Made by a program: the position numbers and the translations under genes | In this document: piece by piece, positions 49,473-60,829 of the stretch | Numbering within the stretch: position 1 is the stretch's first letter | Layout: each line of letters opens with the position of its first letter | Source: Sternotherus odoratus | Lineage: Eukaryota; Chordata; Testudines; Kinosternidae | Assembly: GCA_032164245.1 (NCBI GenBank) | Contig: JAVMKO010000001.1 | Coordinates: forward strand, 292,503,041-292,567,040 | DNA length: 64,000 nt | Direction of reading: 5' to 3' | The notes under the pieces: generated by a model | The model's input: only the letters and a program-made list of their open reading frames with translations | Database searches by the model: none | Told to the model about the DNA's origin: nothing

Positions 49473-51029
49473 CATACACACACGCACACACACATTCCAC
49501 AACATTTCATCCTTAGGAACAATCTTAAATTAGACTTTTAATCCATCAATTAAATCAACCAGCCAGAATATAACTGAGAATTCAAATATTTTTATTTACC
49601 TTGGGAAAAAGTTAAGGAAGAACTACTAGATAACTTGATTACTTCATTTTCATTTGAGACACATGAATTGCAGGTTTAATTGTCATAGTAGCTTAAATAT
49701 TTTAACCTATTTAAGTTCCTTCAATAATTGTACATATCTAGTAAGAACAAATGTTAAGCATATCAGTTTTGTTTTATGTACTCAACTGTAAATGTCAAGA
49801 GAAAACTAGTTAAAATTTAAAAGAGGTGCACTTCAATAAGAAATAAAAAATCATTTTGATCTCATAGTACTAATTTCCATTTTTCTTTACATCATTCACC
49901 ACCTCCACTCAGTTTGAGTTCTAATCAACAACCACTTCACCGTTAACAATTCATGAAATAATGCAGTTGATGCAATCAAGTCCAGCAAAATGTTTCCCTA
50001 AAGATGTTTCCATCATCCACATTCATTGAAAATGTTCTACTTTCCTCCATCATAATTTCTCACTAAGAATAAACATGCTACCTCGTCTTAAATCATATTG
50101 TGATTAAAACATAAACAGAGTCTCTTTTTGGTTAACAAAACATGCCTTTGTCTGGGAAGAAAAATTCACTCAACCTGCTCATTTTTCTACATTTGACAGT
50201 ATTCAGCACCAACTGAATTCCTTTTAGATGAAATCCAATCTATGGAAATACAAGCTACAGTATAACCTGAAAGCTGGTCATCAAGCAATGCAGAAAAAAA
50301 AATCCAGTACAAAACCTTCTTCAATGAATATTTACTGCATTTTCATATTTCACTGCTCCTGTTTATATAAAAGGCTGAAACCAAGACTCCTCTCTGGTAT
50401 TATTAGCCCACAATATAATGATGGTGGAGTTAATTGCCCTGAAAACCATTAAACCAATCAATGAAATCTTCAAGCAATCAATTTTTAAAAAGAAAAAACC
50501 CTAACCCCTTTTTTATGTTGGTAAAATAGTATATAGGTGGAAAACTAATGCTGCCTTATATTTCTCAATCTTGTGATCTCTATTTTCGGGCTACAGATGT
50601 TATGTGGTGACATCCTCAATCTCATCAAATCTGTGTCATTTTAAACCTTGCATTCCAATACAACACAAAATGGGCTAGAGAGACTGCACAATACATTTCT
50701 TCCCCACCACAAAATTATACAACGATCAATTTTTATTTTATTTTTTATTCTATTTTATACTGTTTGCCCCCCCTCGCCCACCTTTACATTAAGCACACAT
50801 TCCTACACTGTATGCTGCAAAACAGAAGCAACCCCTCATTTTAAAAATAGCCCTTCTGCATCAACCTGCATGGATTTCCAAGAGCCTACACAAACCTAGG
50901 TTTAAAACACAGCTTTTATAAAGAAGAGAAATAATAAAAAACCTTAACCAAGAACCCAATGATTTAATTCCCTTTTTAGCACCGAAAGGAAAGATGAAAG
51001 TTGGAAAGGAACCACTTTCTTACCTCCCC
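48363..51029. other. Unassigned AT-rich DNA
   Basis: No gene recognised. It includes a TA/CA microsatellite at 49440-49494. Confidence 0.4.
49440..49494. repeat. (TA)n(CA)n microsatellite
   Basis: About 14 TA steps are followed by CATA then CA/CGCA steps. Likely polymorphic in length. Confidence 0.95.
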
Positions 51030-52750
51030 CACCTTCATGCTCTTGCCAGATCCTGTTTCCCTGTATGATTGCCAAGTCTCCCTATGACTTCTTCCTATCA
51101 CCTGCCAGCTCCACCATAACCCGTGCCAATTCCTCTCACCCCTGCCAGCTCTTAGCAGCCGCCCTTATGCCACCTCCCCATACCACCTATGCCAGCTTTC
51201 CACATACAACTTGTTTTCCTGCCAAACTGCTGCATTGAATATATTTACTGTTTATATGGATAAAGTGTAGTCTATCACAAGGGCTCAGTGCAATTATTCC
51301 AGCTCCCCATATACCACCTTCAGCTCTGTTACCTTTCTAACTCCCCACCATGCTACCACCAGCATCCCTCAAGCTCTCTCTTGCTACCATCTCCCACGGG
51401 CCTGCACCTCCATTATTTGCCCAGATGCTCTCACATTCCAGCCCTTCACTTCCAGACCCTTCCTACTATACTTCCCTATTTCCCTTAAAAAAACCCCAAA
51501 GGGTCCCACCTACCAAACATCCTGTCAAACCCGTTCTGTTACTTTCACATACCAGCTCTCTACTGCTTCCTTCATGCCTCCTCAGACCCACATGGCAGCT
51601 GCCAGCCCCACTGGGCCAGTTCCTTACACATACCAGTTCCCCCTTATATCACCATGTCATCCAGCTACCAATATGCTACACCATGGCAGTCCAGTACACC
51701 CATACTAGCTGCATGTCTGCTACATGAGCTTCCCTGCACCGTGTCAGCTCATCCAGATATGCCCCCACGCCAACTGACCCTCTGGCCAGCTCCTCCTCTG
51801 CCTCCGTGCAAGCTCACTCCATACCCCATGTCCCAAAACCAGCTCTCCACACAACCCCTATGCCCCATACATGCACCTTATCAGCTTCACATGCACACCA
51901 TGCCCCTATGCCAGCTGACCCCCCCCCCCCCCAGCCTGCAAGCTTCTCCTACATACATTTTGACTCTATGCCACCTCTTCCAAACCAGCTTTACACACAC
52001 ACACAGTACGTTGCCAGGTCTCCTCCTAGTCCTCCCTGCCCTGTATCATATCCCCCTACTTCCCTTCTGCCAGCTCCCCCACATATCCCTGATTCCCTCG
52101 TCCATAACACCTCCCCCTAGATGTCCCTCTACCCATACCAGTTCCCCCAAAATGCCCCCTATCCCCATACCAGCTCCCCCGATATACCAGCACATATCAG
52201 ATCCCCAGACATGCCCTCTGCCCACTACCAGCTTCCCCCACATATCCCCATCCCCCTCTACCAGTCCCCCCCACATACCCCCATCCCCTCTACCAGTCCC
52301 CCCCACATACCCTCTGCCCCCTACCAGCTTCCCCCACATATCCCCATCCCCCTTCTAGTCCCCCCCCACATACCTCCTGCCCCAGGATCAGCTCCCCCCC
52401 ACATACCCTCACCCCTTCAGCAGCTCCCCCCCCACCTACCCCCCAATCCCCTTACCAGCTCCCCCCATAGCCTTGCCCCTTTAGCAGCTCGACCCCCCAC
52501 ATGCATCCCAACCCACATACAACCTCCCCCTCACATGACCCTCTGCTCCCCCCACCCCCCCATACTACCTGCCCCTTTAGCAACTCCCCCCACCTTGCCT
52601 CTACCCCAGCCCCCCCACACACACATATCTCCGCCCCGTACCAGCCCCCCCAAGCCCCTGCCCCCCCACATACCCCTTGCCCTGTACCACCTCCCCCACA
52701 TGTCCCCCGCCCCCTTAGCAACTCCCCCACACACACACACACCCCCGCCG
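51030..52750. repeat. C-rich degenerate minisatellite (G-rich on minus strand)
   Basis: The words CCAGCTCC, CCCCCACATACCC and CCCCATCCCC recur at irregular 30-45 bp spacing. The copies are most alike at 52200-52450 and more degraded towards 51030. Long proline-rich frames on the plus strand and glycine-rich ones on the minus strand are by-products. It abuts the CpG island. Confidence 0.8.
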
Positions 52751-53480
52751 CTCCCCACCCCAGCGGTGGCCCCAGGCGCCCGCTCGCGGCCCCTGTGGGG
52801 GAGGGGGGTCTCCTCACCGCTCACCTGCGGGTGAACGAGACGGTGGCTGGTCTCCCCGGCGGCGTCCCCCGCTCCCCGTGTCCGTGGCGGTGGCTGCGCG
52901 GCTTCCCCCTCCTCCGCCTCCTCCTCGGCTCCTGTCTCTTCCCAACAGCAGCCCAGAGAGTGGGGGAGGGGACCGGCCGAGGGGAGGGGGGGAAGAGTAC
53001 CAACAGCGGGACCGTTAGAGACCAGCCGCGAACTACAGCTCCCGGCAGGCCACGCTCCGGGCACGGCGAGCCGCGAAGCGGCGTCGGTAGCGAGGCATGC
53101 TGGGAGTTGTAGTCTTCCCCTCGCAAGGGGCATTTTCCCCGGGACCAAAACGGGGGCAGTGCATGCTGGGACTTGTAGTGTTAGGGTGTTAGCCCGGTGG
53201 GAGCTGTAGTACTTCAGGTGAGCGCCAGTCTTCCCCGGGGACAGGAAGAGCCGGCGGGAGCGTTTGCATGCCGGGAGTTGTAGTTAAGGGTGGGGAAATG
53301 GGCGTCGAGCATGCCGGGACTTGTAGTCCTCCACCGCCCGCGACGGTCTGGGCTCGCAGCGATAGCGGAGAGTGGCCTGCTGGGGCATGTAGTGAAGGCA
53401 GAAGGGGGGAGGAACGCGGAGAGCAGGGTGGACGGGATCCTGGCCGAGCACGGCACGCTGGGACGGGTAGTCATGGCAGC
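52740..53480. promoter_or_regulatory. CpG island, candidate promoter
   Basis: CpG and GC content rise sharply compared with the surrounding AT-rich DNA. This is the only such region in the window not explained by a transposable element. It contains most of the ZNF143-like motifs and a possible first exon. Direction is probably minus, but a divergent promoter is possible. Confidence 0.75.
52825..53090 (-). other. Candidate first exon, minus strand
   Basis: On the minus strand, CCGCAG followed by GTGAGCGGTGAG at 52825/52824 is a strong splice donor. Upstream is GC-rich DNA with GAGGAGGAGG-type codons, consistent with a 5' untranslated or short coding exon. A frame stays open across it but shows no recognisable protein family, and I found no downstream exon in the window. 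The transcription start is a guess from the motif cluster. Confidence 0.35.
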
Positions 53481-53605
53481 CGGCCTAGTCATGGTGCATG
53501 GCACGCTGGGACCTGTAGTCACAGAGAGGCCGGCTCTGGGAGGCTGCTGAAGCATGGCATGCTGGGATCTGTAGTCATGGAGTGTGGCATGCTGGGACTT
53601 GTAGT
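53032..53605. promoter_or_regulatory. Cluster of eleven ZNF143/Staf-like motifs
   Basis: Close relatives of GCATGCTGGGAATTGTAGT start at 53095, 53161, 53192, 53266, 53309, 53375, 53453, 53501, 53557 and 53587 on the plus strand, and one is on the minus strand at 53032-53050. The core GGGA-N2-TGTAGT is kept in most. ZNF143 (with THAP11/HCF1) binds such sites in vertebrate promoters. Spacing is irregular (30-78 bp). Confidence 0.8.
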
Positions 53606-53639
53606 CAATAGACCTGGTGCTGGAGCCCAACCCGGGGGA

Positions 53640-56019
53640 CTGTCAGATCCCATCCCTATGAGCCTAGCTATGGAAGGGAATGGAGGGTGCTGCCCCCCCC
53701 CATGGTCCCCTTCGCCTGGCTAGAGCTGCTCCCTCCCCCCAGAGAGATCCAACCACACCTCTCCTGGAGCATCAGCAACCCGCAGGGGCAGTCACCCCAG
53801 CAGGGCAGTGCGGGCCAGAGAAACCTCAGCCACAGCAATCGGGTGCCAGGAGCGGAGGCCTGACAGTCCCCCAAATTTCTTGTCAGCCAAAACGTCCCCT
53901 GGCTTATACAGGGAGCGCTGTACTCTTTCAAGGCGCTCCTTAAAACTCCCTCCTAGCCCTGGTCTTGCCTAACTTTGTTCTGTCTCATCTGCATTTGACT
54001 AGTGCTCCCTGTGGGGAGTATCTGGGACAGGGGTAGTGGAGCTAGATTATACACACACATCAACATTAGAATTTTTGACAACTAACAGGAACCTAACACC
54101 AAATTATACATAGAGGAAAACTGGTTGCCGTTAAAAAATCAATATCAGCAGTTACCTTTGAGTATCAGGGAATGCTCTGCTATCCCAGACACCATGCTCT
54201 GCATGGTAACTATTGTTAAAATTATGACTTGTTAATGTTTTGCTATTGTATCTCTTGTTCTGGAGGATAAGCAGAAGCTACAATCATGTAGTAGGTAAGT
54301 AACAGAGAAGAAGTTCTGCATGGCAGATTTAGATTTAAGAACAGATTTCAAATTTTATTAAAACTAATGCTTGAAATAGAAATATACACAAATCAAGAAG
54401 TAAGGTGCTCGGGGGACAAATTAATTATGTTGTCCAAAATCTTCCTTCAATTTACTTATTGTTATTTCTAAGTAGTACTTCCCTTCCTCCCTATTTTGGG
54501 GTGTTACATCAGAGATTGAGAAATGCTCAGGTCCTATGGTAATATGGGGCCAGGCAAGTATCTAACAGAGCTAGTTGGCCCAACTCTGTTCTTGGTGGAG
54601 TCAACAGGAGTTAGGCCAGTGACTTCAGCGGGAATAAATTACACCAATGCTGAGCATGTTTGAAAATCCCACCGTATAAGTGACTTTCCCCAAGGTCAGG
54701 CACAGAGGAAATCTGTGGTAGAGCCACTATCATGAATAGGGTTACCCCCCTTTACTCAGAGTGTCATTGCAGGCTGGAGTGAGGAGGTCATGACTGTAAT
54801 TGGGTGCAGCTGGTGACAGGGGAGAACAAAATCCAAAGTAGGTCAGTCCAGGTATAAAAGCCTCTCAAAAATGGATCTGTGTCTCCAGGGAAATTGTACA
54901 AGCTCTCCATCTCAAACTGGAGAAGCACAGGTGCACTTTCAAACTGAGCTTTTTAACACACAGCTGTTTAGAACAAAAGCCAGGTCTTTATATCTATCCC
55001 CTTCCCAGCTGTGGATTTTCACATGCATGGGCTTTTTAAAATGCAGTCACACCAATCAGGAGTGGGAGGGGCTGGCAAAGGAGCTGCATGTAGTCACTGG
55101 AGCAGCCACACCCTGGCTCTGCACCTTGTGCACCTGAGCAAAGTGGGCACACGCTGCTGCAATTGTGACCTGGCAACTTTCAGACCCGCTGTGGATTGGT
55201 GTAAAAGACAACACAACGAGGCAAGTTCTCACTGTAAGCTCCCCCTGCACATCACCAAAGCACTGTTCAAGGGCCAAAGAGTAAATGAGAAGCAAGACCC
55301 AAGTACAGGGACAAGGACAACCTGGCCTATTTGATCTTCAGAAGTGCTCAGTGCTGGCCTAACTTTGCCCCTGCTGAAGTCTATGGTCAAGAGTACTCAG
55401 TATTGACCTCTCTTGGCTCCAAGGGAAGGCAATGATAAAACACCCATTGGCTTCCACCGGGAACAGAACTAGATTAATGCACAGTATCTTTGAAAATCCC
55501 TCCCCTTCGCACCTGTGCACTGATGTAATATTATAGACAGCACCATCTTCCAGACAACCTCAACATTGTGCTGCTGTACGAGTTCAAAAAGAGTCCAAGT
55601 CAATGAAACAGGTGGATGTTTCAAGAATCTAACCACACAAATATACTAACACAGACCTTCACCCTGGATTTGGAAACAGCAGCAATTCATACAGTGATAA
55701 CTCCTTGCCCCATTCCCTACCACCGTCACAGCTAGTGGAGTCCTGCAAAGGCCAGACACTGCAGCACTGCAAAGCCAAAGGGGGAAAAGGTGAAAACCAA
55801 TCATTTGAACCAAGTTTGTTATACCAACCTTGGACCCTGATCCTGCAATTGGAACTGCATGGGAGGGCCCATGTGCTCATGCAGCGTTCCACTTACTTTA
55901 ATTGGGTGCGGCCTAGAAGTACAGGGTTGCCTCTGTAGGGGCAAGTACAGGATCAGGGCCTTTGAATAGGATCAAGTAAAACAGTGCATTATTGATGAGG
56001 ATGACAGTAGCATCTAAAG
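53640..56019. other. Unassigned DNA downstream of the CpG island
   Basis: No exon or complete element recognised. Confidence 0.4.
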
Positions 56020-56220
56020 ACCACTGCTGAGATTCAGGGGCTATTGTACTAGGTGCTGTACAAAACACAAAGGAAGAGACAGTCCTTGTCCCAGAGAGTT
56101 TACAGTCAAAACAAGACAGCCATGCAAGGCTGGAGAAAAGGTGTATTATCCCATTTGACAGGTGGCAAACCGTGGCACAGCAAGTTTAAGTGATTTGCCC
56201 AGGAGTGCCTAAAACTATAA
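56020..56220 (+). mobile_element. Old amniote SINE/L3-type fragment
   Basis: TACTAGGTGCTGTACAAAAC, AGACAGTCCTTGTCCCAGAG and AGTGATTTGCCCAGGAG follow the order of an ancient MIR3/L3-like repeat. Exact family is uncertain. Confidence 0.55.
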
Positions 56221-57606
56221 CTCCTGCAACAAGCCCAACCCTCAACATTACTAACGTCATGCTAGGGTGGTCCAAGGAGGACATTGATATGCACTGTCCA
56301 GAAATAGTGTTAAAATCGTGTTAGTTATGAATAGTTAATGTTAGTTAGTTAGCGTTAGTTATGAATATTCCTAGCTCTTGTGCATAAGGGAATCACCACA
56401 AGGATTACACAGTGACTGCAAGAACCGTTAGTGTCCATAAGAAGATACAGAGATGGCAACACCTTTAACTTGTCTCCCAGAAAGTAGGTCTTTTATCTGA
56501 GGTGACTGGCAGGTGGCTCCAGCTAGTTTATTAAAGGTCAATGTCTCCAAGAGAGGAATCAAAACCAAAAGAGAAGGGAAGCCGTAACAGATGCCACGCC
56601 GTGCAATTAGTAACCCTATGGATAAAAACAAGCAGGGGGTTACTTCAAATCAGGCCTGGTACTCATGAGAGCTGACAAAAGCACCACGTAAGTGATGCTT
56701 TTAATCGGCATACAACATGAGTTAGTACTGACAGCTGATAGAGACACACTTATTCTAACACGCTCACATATGTGTAGTCAGATATTCATATCAATGCAAT
56801 CAATATGTATAATCTGCCTTTATTTCAGTGTGTACATATCCAGATAGTAGATATATAAAATATATATTGTGGTTAGTTGATAGATGAATAAATATTGGGA
56901 TTAGATTAGATTACAGTAAAATCGGTCTCCAATGACCATGTGAGGTAGTAACAAAAAAGTGTAATTGTTCTTAAGGAAACAATTGAAGAATTATTAACCA
57001 TACACTGGGAAGGGCCTTTCAGAAGAGAGCGTGACTTACAATGCTGGTGCCTGCTACAGGTTTTGCTGTGAGTACATCTAGTTATGAAGCGCATTTCCAC
57101 AAATGTGAATGTTCCGTTAATTTTTTATAGAGCAAGAGACATAAAAAATTTACATAAAACCTTCTAGGAGCCATTGCTCACTAAACAAAATCAGAGTGAA
57201 TGGAGCACAATTCAAACATGAGCATCTGTTACTCAGATCCCTTCAGCCACAGGAGAGTGAAGACAAAAAAAAAAAAAAAAAAAAAACCAAGCCCATCTCC
57301 TATTCATAGCATGTTTCTCCAAACATGTTTATGGAGCTGCTAAAACTGTTGCTGCATTGCTTAGGTGAGCTTCATTCTTGGCAAGGAGTAATTTAGTCTT
57401 GAGAGTGGGGAGGAAAAAGCTTTTTGGAAAATCAGTGGGAGTGTTCCTGTTGGGCGGTGAAGAATTAAATCTCAGTTTGATTGTAAATGTGTCAACCTCT
57501 TGGGGAGGAACTGTCTTCTAATGAGTGTGTGTACAGCACCTCGCAAGCAGGGCAGTGATCATAGTTGGAGCCTCTAGGGGGTTATCATCATACAAATTAT
57601 TATTAT
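56221..57606. other. Unassigned DNA
   Basis: It includes a GTTAGTTA-rich stretch at 56318-56368 and an A run at 57265-57286. No gene supported. Confidence 0.4.
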
Positions 57607-58120
57607 TAGGGCTATCAAGTGATTTTAAAAAATCATGATTAATCGCACTGTTAAACAATAGAATACTATTTTTGAAGGTTTTCTACATTTTTAAATATAT
57701 TGATTTCAAATTACAACACAGAACACAAAGTGTACAGTGCTCACTTTCACTTTATATTTATTTTGATTACAAATATTTGTGCAGTAAAAAACAAAAGAAA
57801 TAGTATTTTTCAATTAACCTCATACAAATACTGTAGTGCAATTTCTATTGTGAAAGCTGAACTTACAAATGTAGAGTTATGTACAAAGAATAACTGCATT
57901 CAAAAATAAGTGTAAAACTTTAGAGCCTGCAAGTCCATTCAGTCCTACTTCTTGTTCAGTCAGTCACTCAAACAAAGAAGTTTGTTTACGTTTGCAGGAA
58001 ATCATGCTGCTCACTTCTTTACAATGTCACCTGAAAGTGAGAACAGATATTCGCATGGCACTGTCATAGCCGGCGTCGCGAGATATTTATGTGCCAGATG
58101 CACTTCAACCACCATTCCAG

Positions 58121-58244
58121 GTAGGGTGACCAGATATCCCAATTTTATAGGGACAGTCCCAATTTTTGGGTCTTTTTCTTCTATAGGCTCCTATTACCCC
58201 CATCCCCTGTCCCGATTTTTCACACTTGCTGTCTGGTCACCCTA
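58121..58244. mobile_element. 124-bp palindromic MITE
   Basis: The ends TAGGGTGACCAGA and TCTGGTCACCCTA are exact inverted copies. ATTCCAG flanks it at 58114-58120 and 58245-58251. It interrupts the left arm of the long-TIR element. Confidence 0.85.
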
Positions 58245-58820
58245 ATTCCAGAGAACATGCGTCCGTGCTGATGACGGGTTCTTCTCAATAATAATCAAAA
58301 GCAGTGCAGACTGATGCATGTTCACTTTCATTGTCTGAGTCAGATGCGACCAGCAGAAGGTTGATTTTCTTTTTTGATGATTCAGGTTCTGTAGTTTCTG
58401 CATCAGAGTGTTGCTCTTTTAACAACTTCTGAAAGCATGCTCCACACCTCATCCCTCTGATTTTGGAAGGCACTTCAGATTCTTAAGCCGTGGGTTGAGT
58501 GCTGTAGCTCTCTTTAGAATCACATTGGTACCTTCTTTGTGTTTTCTGAAGTGAAAGTTTTCTTAAAATGAACATGTGCTGGGTCATCATCCTAGACCAG
58601 GGGTCTCCAAACTTTTCAGCCCGAGGGCCGCATTAACTATCAAATAGCAGTTCGGGGGCCGACAACACACTCGAGGTCCAAATAAAAAAGAATCAAAACA
58701 TGGATGTTGTTTTTAATTATTTATTTAATATTATTTTATTCAGTTATTATTTAATAACACATTGATACACTACACATGAACACCTGTTCACTACACATGA
58801 ACACTACACATCAACCCCCC

Positions 58821-59288
58821 AACTGACCCACCCAGCCAGGTCTCTCCCCCCAAAACCTCCTTTCCTCCAACCCCCAACTGACCCACCCAGCCAGGTCTCT
58901 CCCCCCAAAACCTCCTTTCCTCCAAACCCCAACTGACCCACCCAGCCAGGTCTCTCCCCCCAAAACCTCCTTTCCTCCAACCCCCCCCCCAACTGACCCA
59001 CCCAGCCAGGTCTCTCCCCCCAAAACCTCCTTTCCTCCAACCCCCCCCCAACTGACCCACCCAGCCAGGTCTCTCCCCCCAAAACCTCCTTTCCTCCAAC
59101 CCCCCCCCCCAAATGACCCACCCAGCCAGGTCTCTCCCCCCCAAAACCTCCTTTCCTCCAACCCCCCCCCCAACTGACCCACCCAGCCAGGTCTCTCCCC
59201 CCCAAACCTCCTTTCCTCCAACCCCCCCCCAAATGACCCACCCAGCCAGGTCTCTCCCCCCCAAACCTCCTTTCCTCCAACCCCCCCC
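58821..59288. repeat. Minisatellite, 55-61 bp x8
   Basis: Units start at 58821, 58876, 58931, 58991, 59050, 59111, 59172 and 59231, each AACTGACCCACCCAGCCAGG followed by CCAAAACCTCCTTTCCTCC and a C run of variable length. Length change is mostly in the C run. Confidence 0.95.
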
Positions 59289-59515
59289 AACTGACCCGCT
59301 CAACCCGGTCTCAATTCCCCCCCCCCCCCCCCAACTGACCCGCTCAACCCGGTCTCTTCCCCCCCCCCCCCAAACTGACCCGCTCAACCCGGTCTCTTCC
59401 CCCCCCCCCAACTGATCCGCCTCAACCCGGTCTCTTCCCCCCCCCCAACTGACCCGCTCAACCCGGTCTCTTCATCCCCCCCCCCAACTGACCCGCTCAA
59501 CCCGGTCTCTCCCCA
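59289..59515. repeat. Minisatellite, 36-44 bp x6
   Basis: Units ACTGACCCGCTCAACCCGGT plus CTCTTCC and a C run. It is a shortened relative of the adjacent array, lacking the AAAACCTCCTTTCC part. Confidence 0.9.
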
Positions 59516-59604
59516 CAGACCGTTTCGCTGCCTGGCAGTGGGTGGCTCCTTGTTTCGCCACCTGTAACTGGGTGGCGGTGCGGCGCGTCCCGGCCCCAGC
59601 TCTG

Positions 59605-59775
59605 AGCCGTCCCTGGCCGGCGGCGGCAGCGGAGCACGCGGCGCGTCCCGTCCGGCGGCGGCAGCGGAGCACGTGGCGCGTCCCGGCCCCGCGGCTGGCG
59701 ACGGCAGCGGACCACGCGGCGCGTCCCGGCCGGCGGCGGCAGCGGAGCACGCGGCGCGTCCCGGCCCCGTGGCTG
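59605..59775. repeat. CpG-rich tandem repeat, about 4 units
   Basis: GCGGCAGCGGAGCACG and GCGGCGCGTCCCG recur four times at about 40-55 bp spacing. It lies inside the hAT and explains the local CpG density, so it should not be taken for a promoter. Confidence 0.85.
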
Positions 59776-60599
59776 GTTCCCGACCCCTGCAGACAAAAAG
59801 ATCTCCACGGGCCGGATGAGAGGGCCTCGCGGGCCGCATCCGGCCCGCGGGCTGTAGTTTGGAGACCCCTGTCCTAGACAGTTACAACATGAAATATATG
59901 GCAGAATGTGGGTAAAACAGAGCAGGAGACGTACTATTCTCCCCCAAGGACTTCAGTCCAAATGTAATTAATGCATTTTTTTAAAAATAAGCATCAGTAT
60001 GTGGAATGGTGGCCAACACATGAAGGGGGCATACGTTTAGCATATCTGGTACGTAAGTGTCTTGCAATGCTGGCTACAAAAGTGCCATGTATAAGAACAC
60101 CTGTTTTCACTTTCTGATGACATTGTAAATGAGAAGCCAGCAGTCTTATCTCCCATAAATGTAAACAAACTTGTTTGTCTTAGAGATTGGCTGAATCAGA
60201 AGTAGGAGTGAGTGGACTTGTAGGCGCTATAGTTTTAGATTGTTTTACTTTTAAGAGCAGTTATGTAACGAAAAAAATCTACATTTGTAATTTGCACTTT
60301 CATGATAAAGAGATTGCACTACGGTATTTGTATGAAGTGAATTAAAAATACTATTAATTTGGTTTATCATTTTTAGAATGCAAATATTTATAATAAAAAT
60401 ATAAAGTGAGCACTGTACACTTTGTATTCTAAGTAATTTAAATCAATATATTTGAAAATGTAGAACAACATCAAAAAACAATTCATTTCAATTGGTGGGC
60501 TATTGTTTAAACAGTGCAATTAAAACTGATTAATATTTTAATTGTGATTCATTTTTTGAGTTAATCACAGAAGCTAACTGCAATTAATCAACAGCCCTA

Positions 60600-60829
60600 A
60601 TGATTATACTACTAATTAGTCATTTAGATTACATGAAGCTCTGGGATGAAGTCCATGGTTGACACCTTTGCTCCTCTAGTACAATGGAACACTCTCTACC
60701 ATCAGGAGATAGAGGTTTCTCAGGGGACAGTTCCTGATGCTGAATGAACTCCCCAGAAGCTCAGCCTTATCATAAACCTCATGACTGCCCACCCTGAGTC
60801 AAAGGCACATTTATTTGACCTGTCTTCTC
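60600..60829. other. Short unassigned spacer
   Basis: Nothing recognised between the long-TIR element and the Helitron-like unit. Confidence 0.4.

Larger units (their letters stand above)
58598..59871. mobile_element. hAT element carrying internal tandem arrays
   Basis: TCCTAGAC is duplicated exactly at 58590-58597 and 59872-59879. The ends CAGGGGTCTCCAAACTTTTC and GTAGTTTGGAGACCCCTG are inverted copies. The interior holds two C-rich minisatellites and a CpG-rich one. No transposase, so non-autonomous. Confidence 0.9.
57609..60597. mobile_element. Element with ~500-bp terminal inverted repeats
   Basis: The left arm (57609 to about 58120) and right arm (about 60015 to 60597) are inverted copies along almost their whole length, sharing AAAGTGTACAGTGCTCACTT, AATATATTGATTT and AAGTTTGTTTAC. 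The outer ends GGGCTATCAA and TTAATCAACAGCCC adjoin TA on both sides. A 124-bp MITE and a 1.27-kb hAT are nested in it. No transposase was identified; the internal frame 58473-58285 (minus) is acidic and serine-rich, with no known family. Superfamily not assigned. Confidence 0.75.

Noticed and set aside
51654..52834. Proline-rich frames of 234-237 codons on the plus strand
   Set aside because: They follow the degenerate C-rich repeat, overlap each other in different frames and show no domain.
58791..59411. Long minus-strand frames of 158-206 codons
   Set aside because: They are by-products of the C-rich minisatellite inside a hAT element; frame changes follow C-run length.
59515..59800. CpG island promoter
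   Set aside because: The CpG density comes from a tandem repeat inside a non-autonomous hAT.
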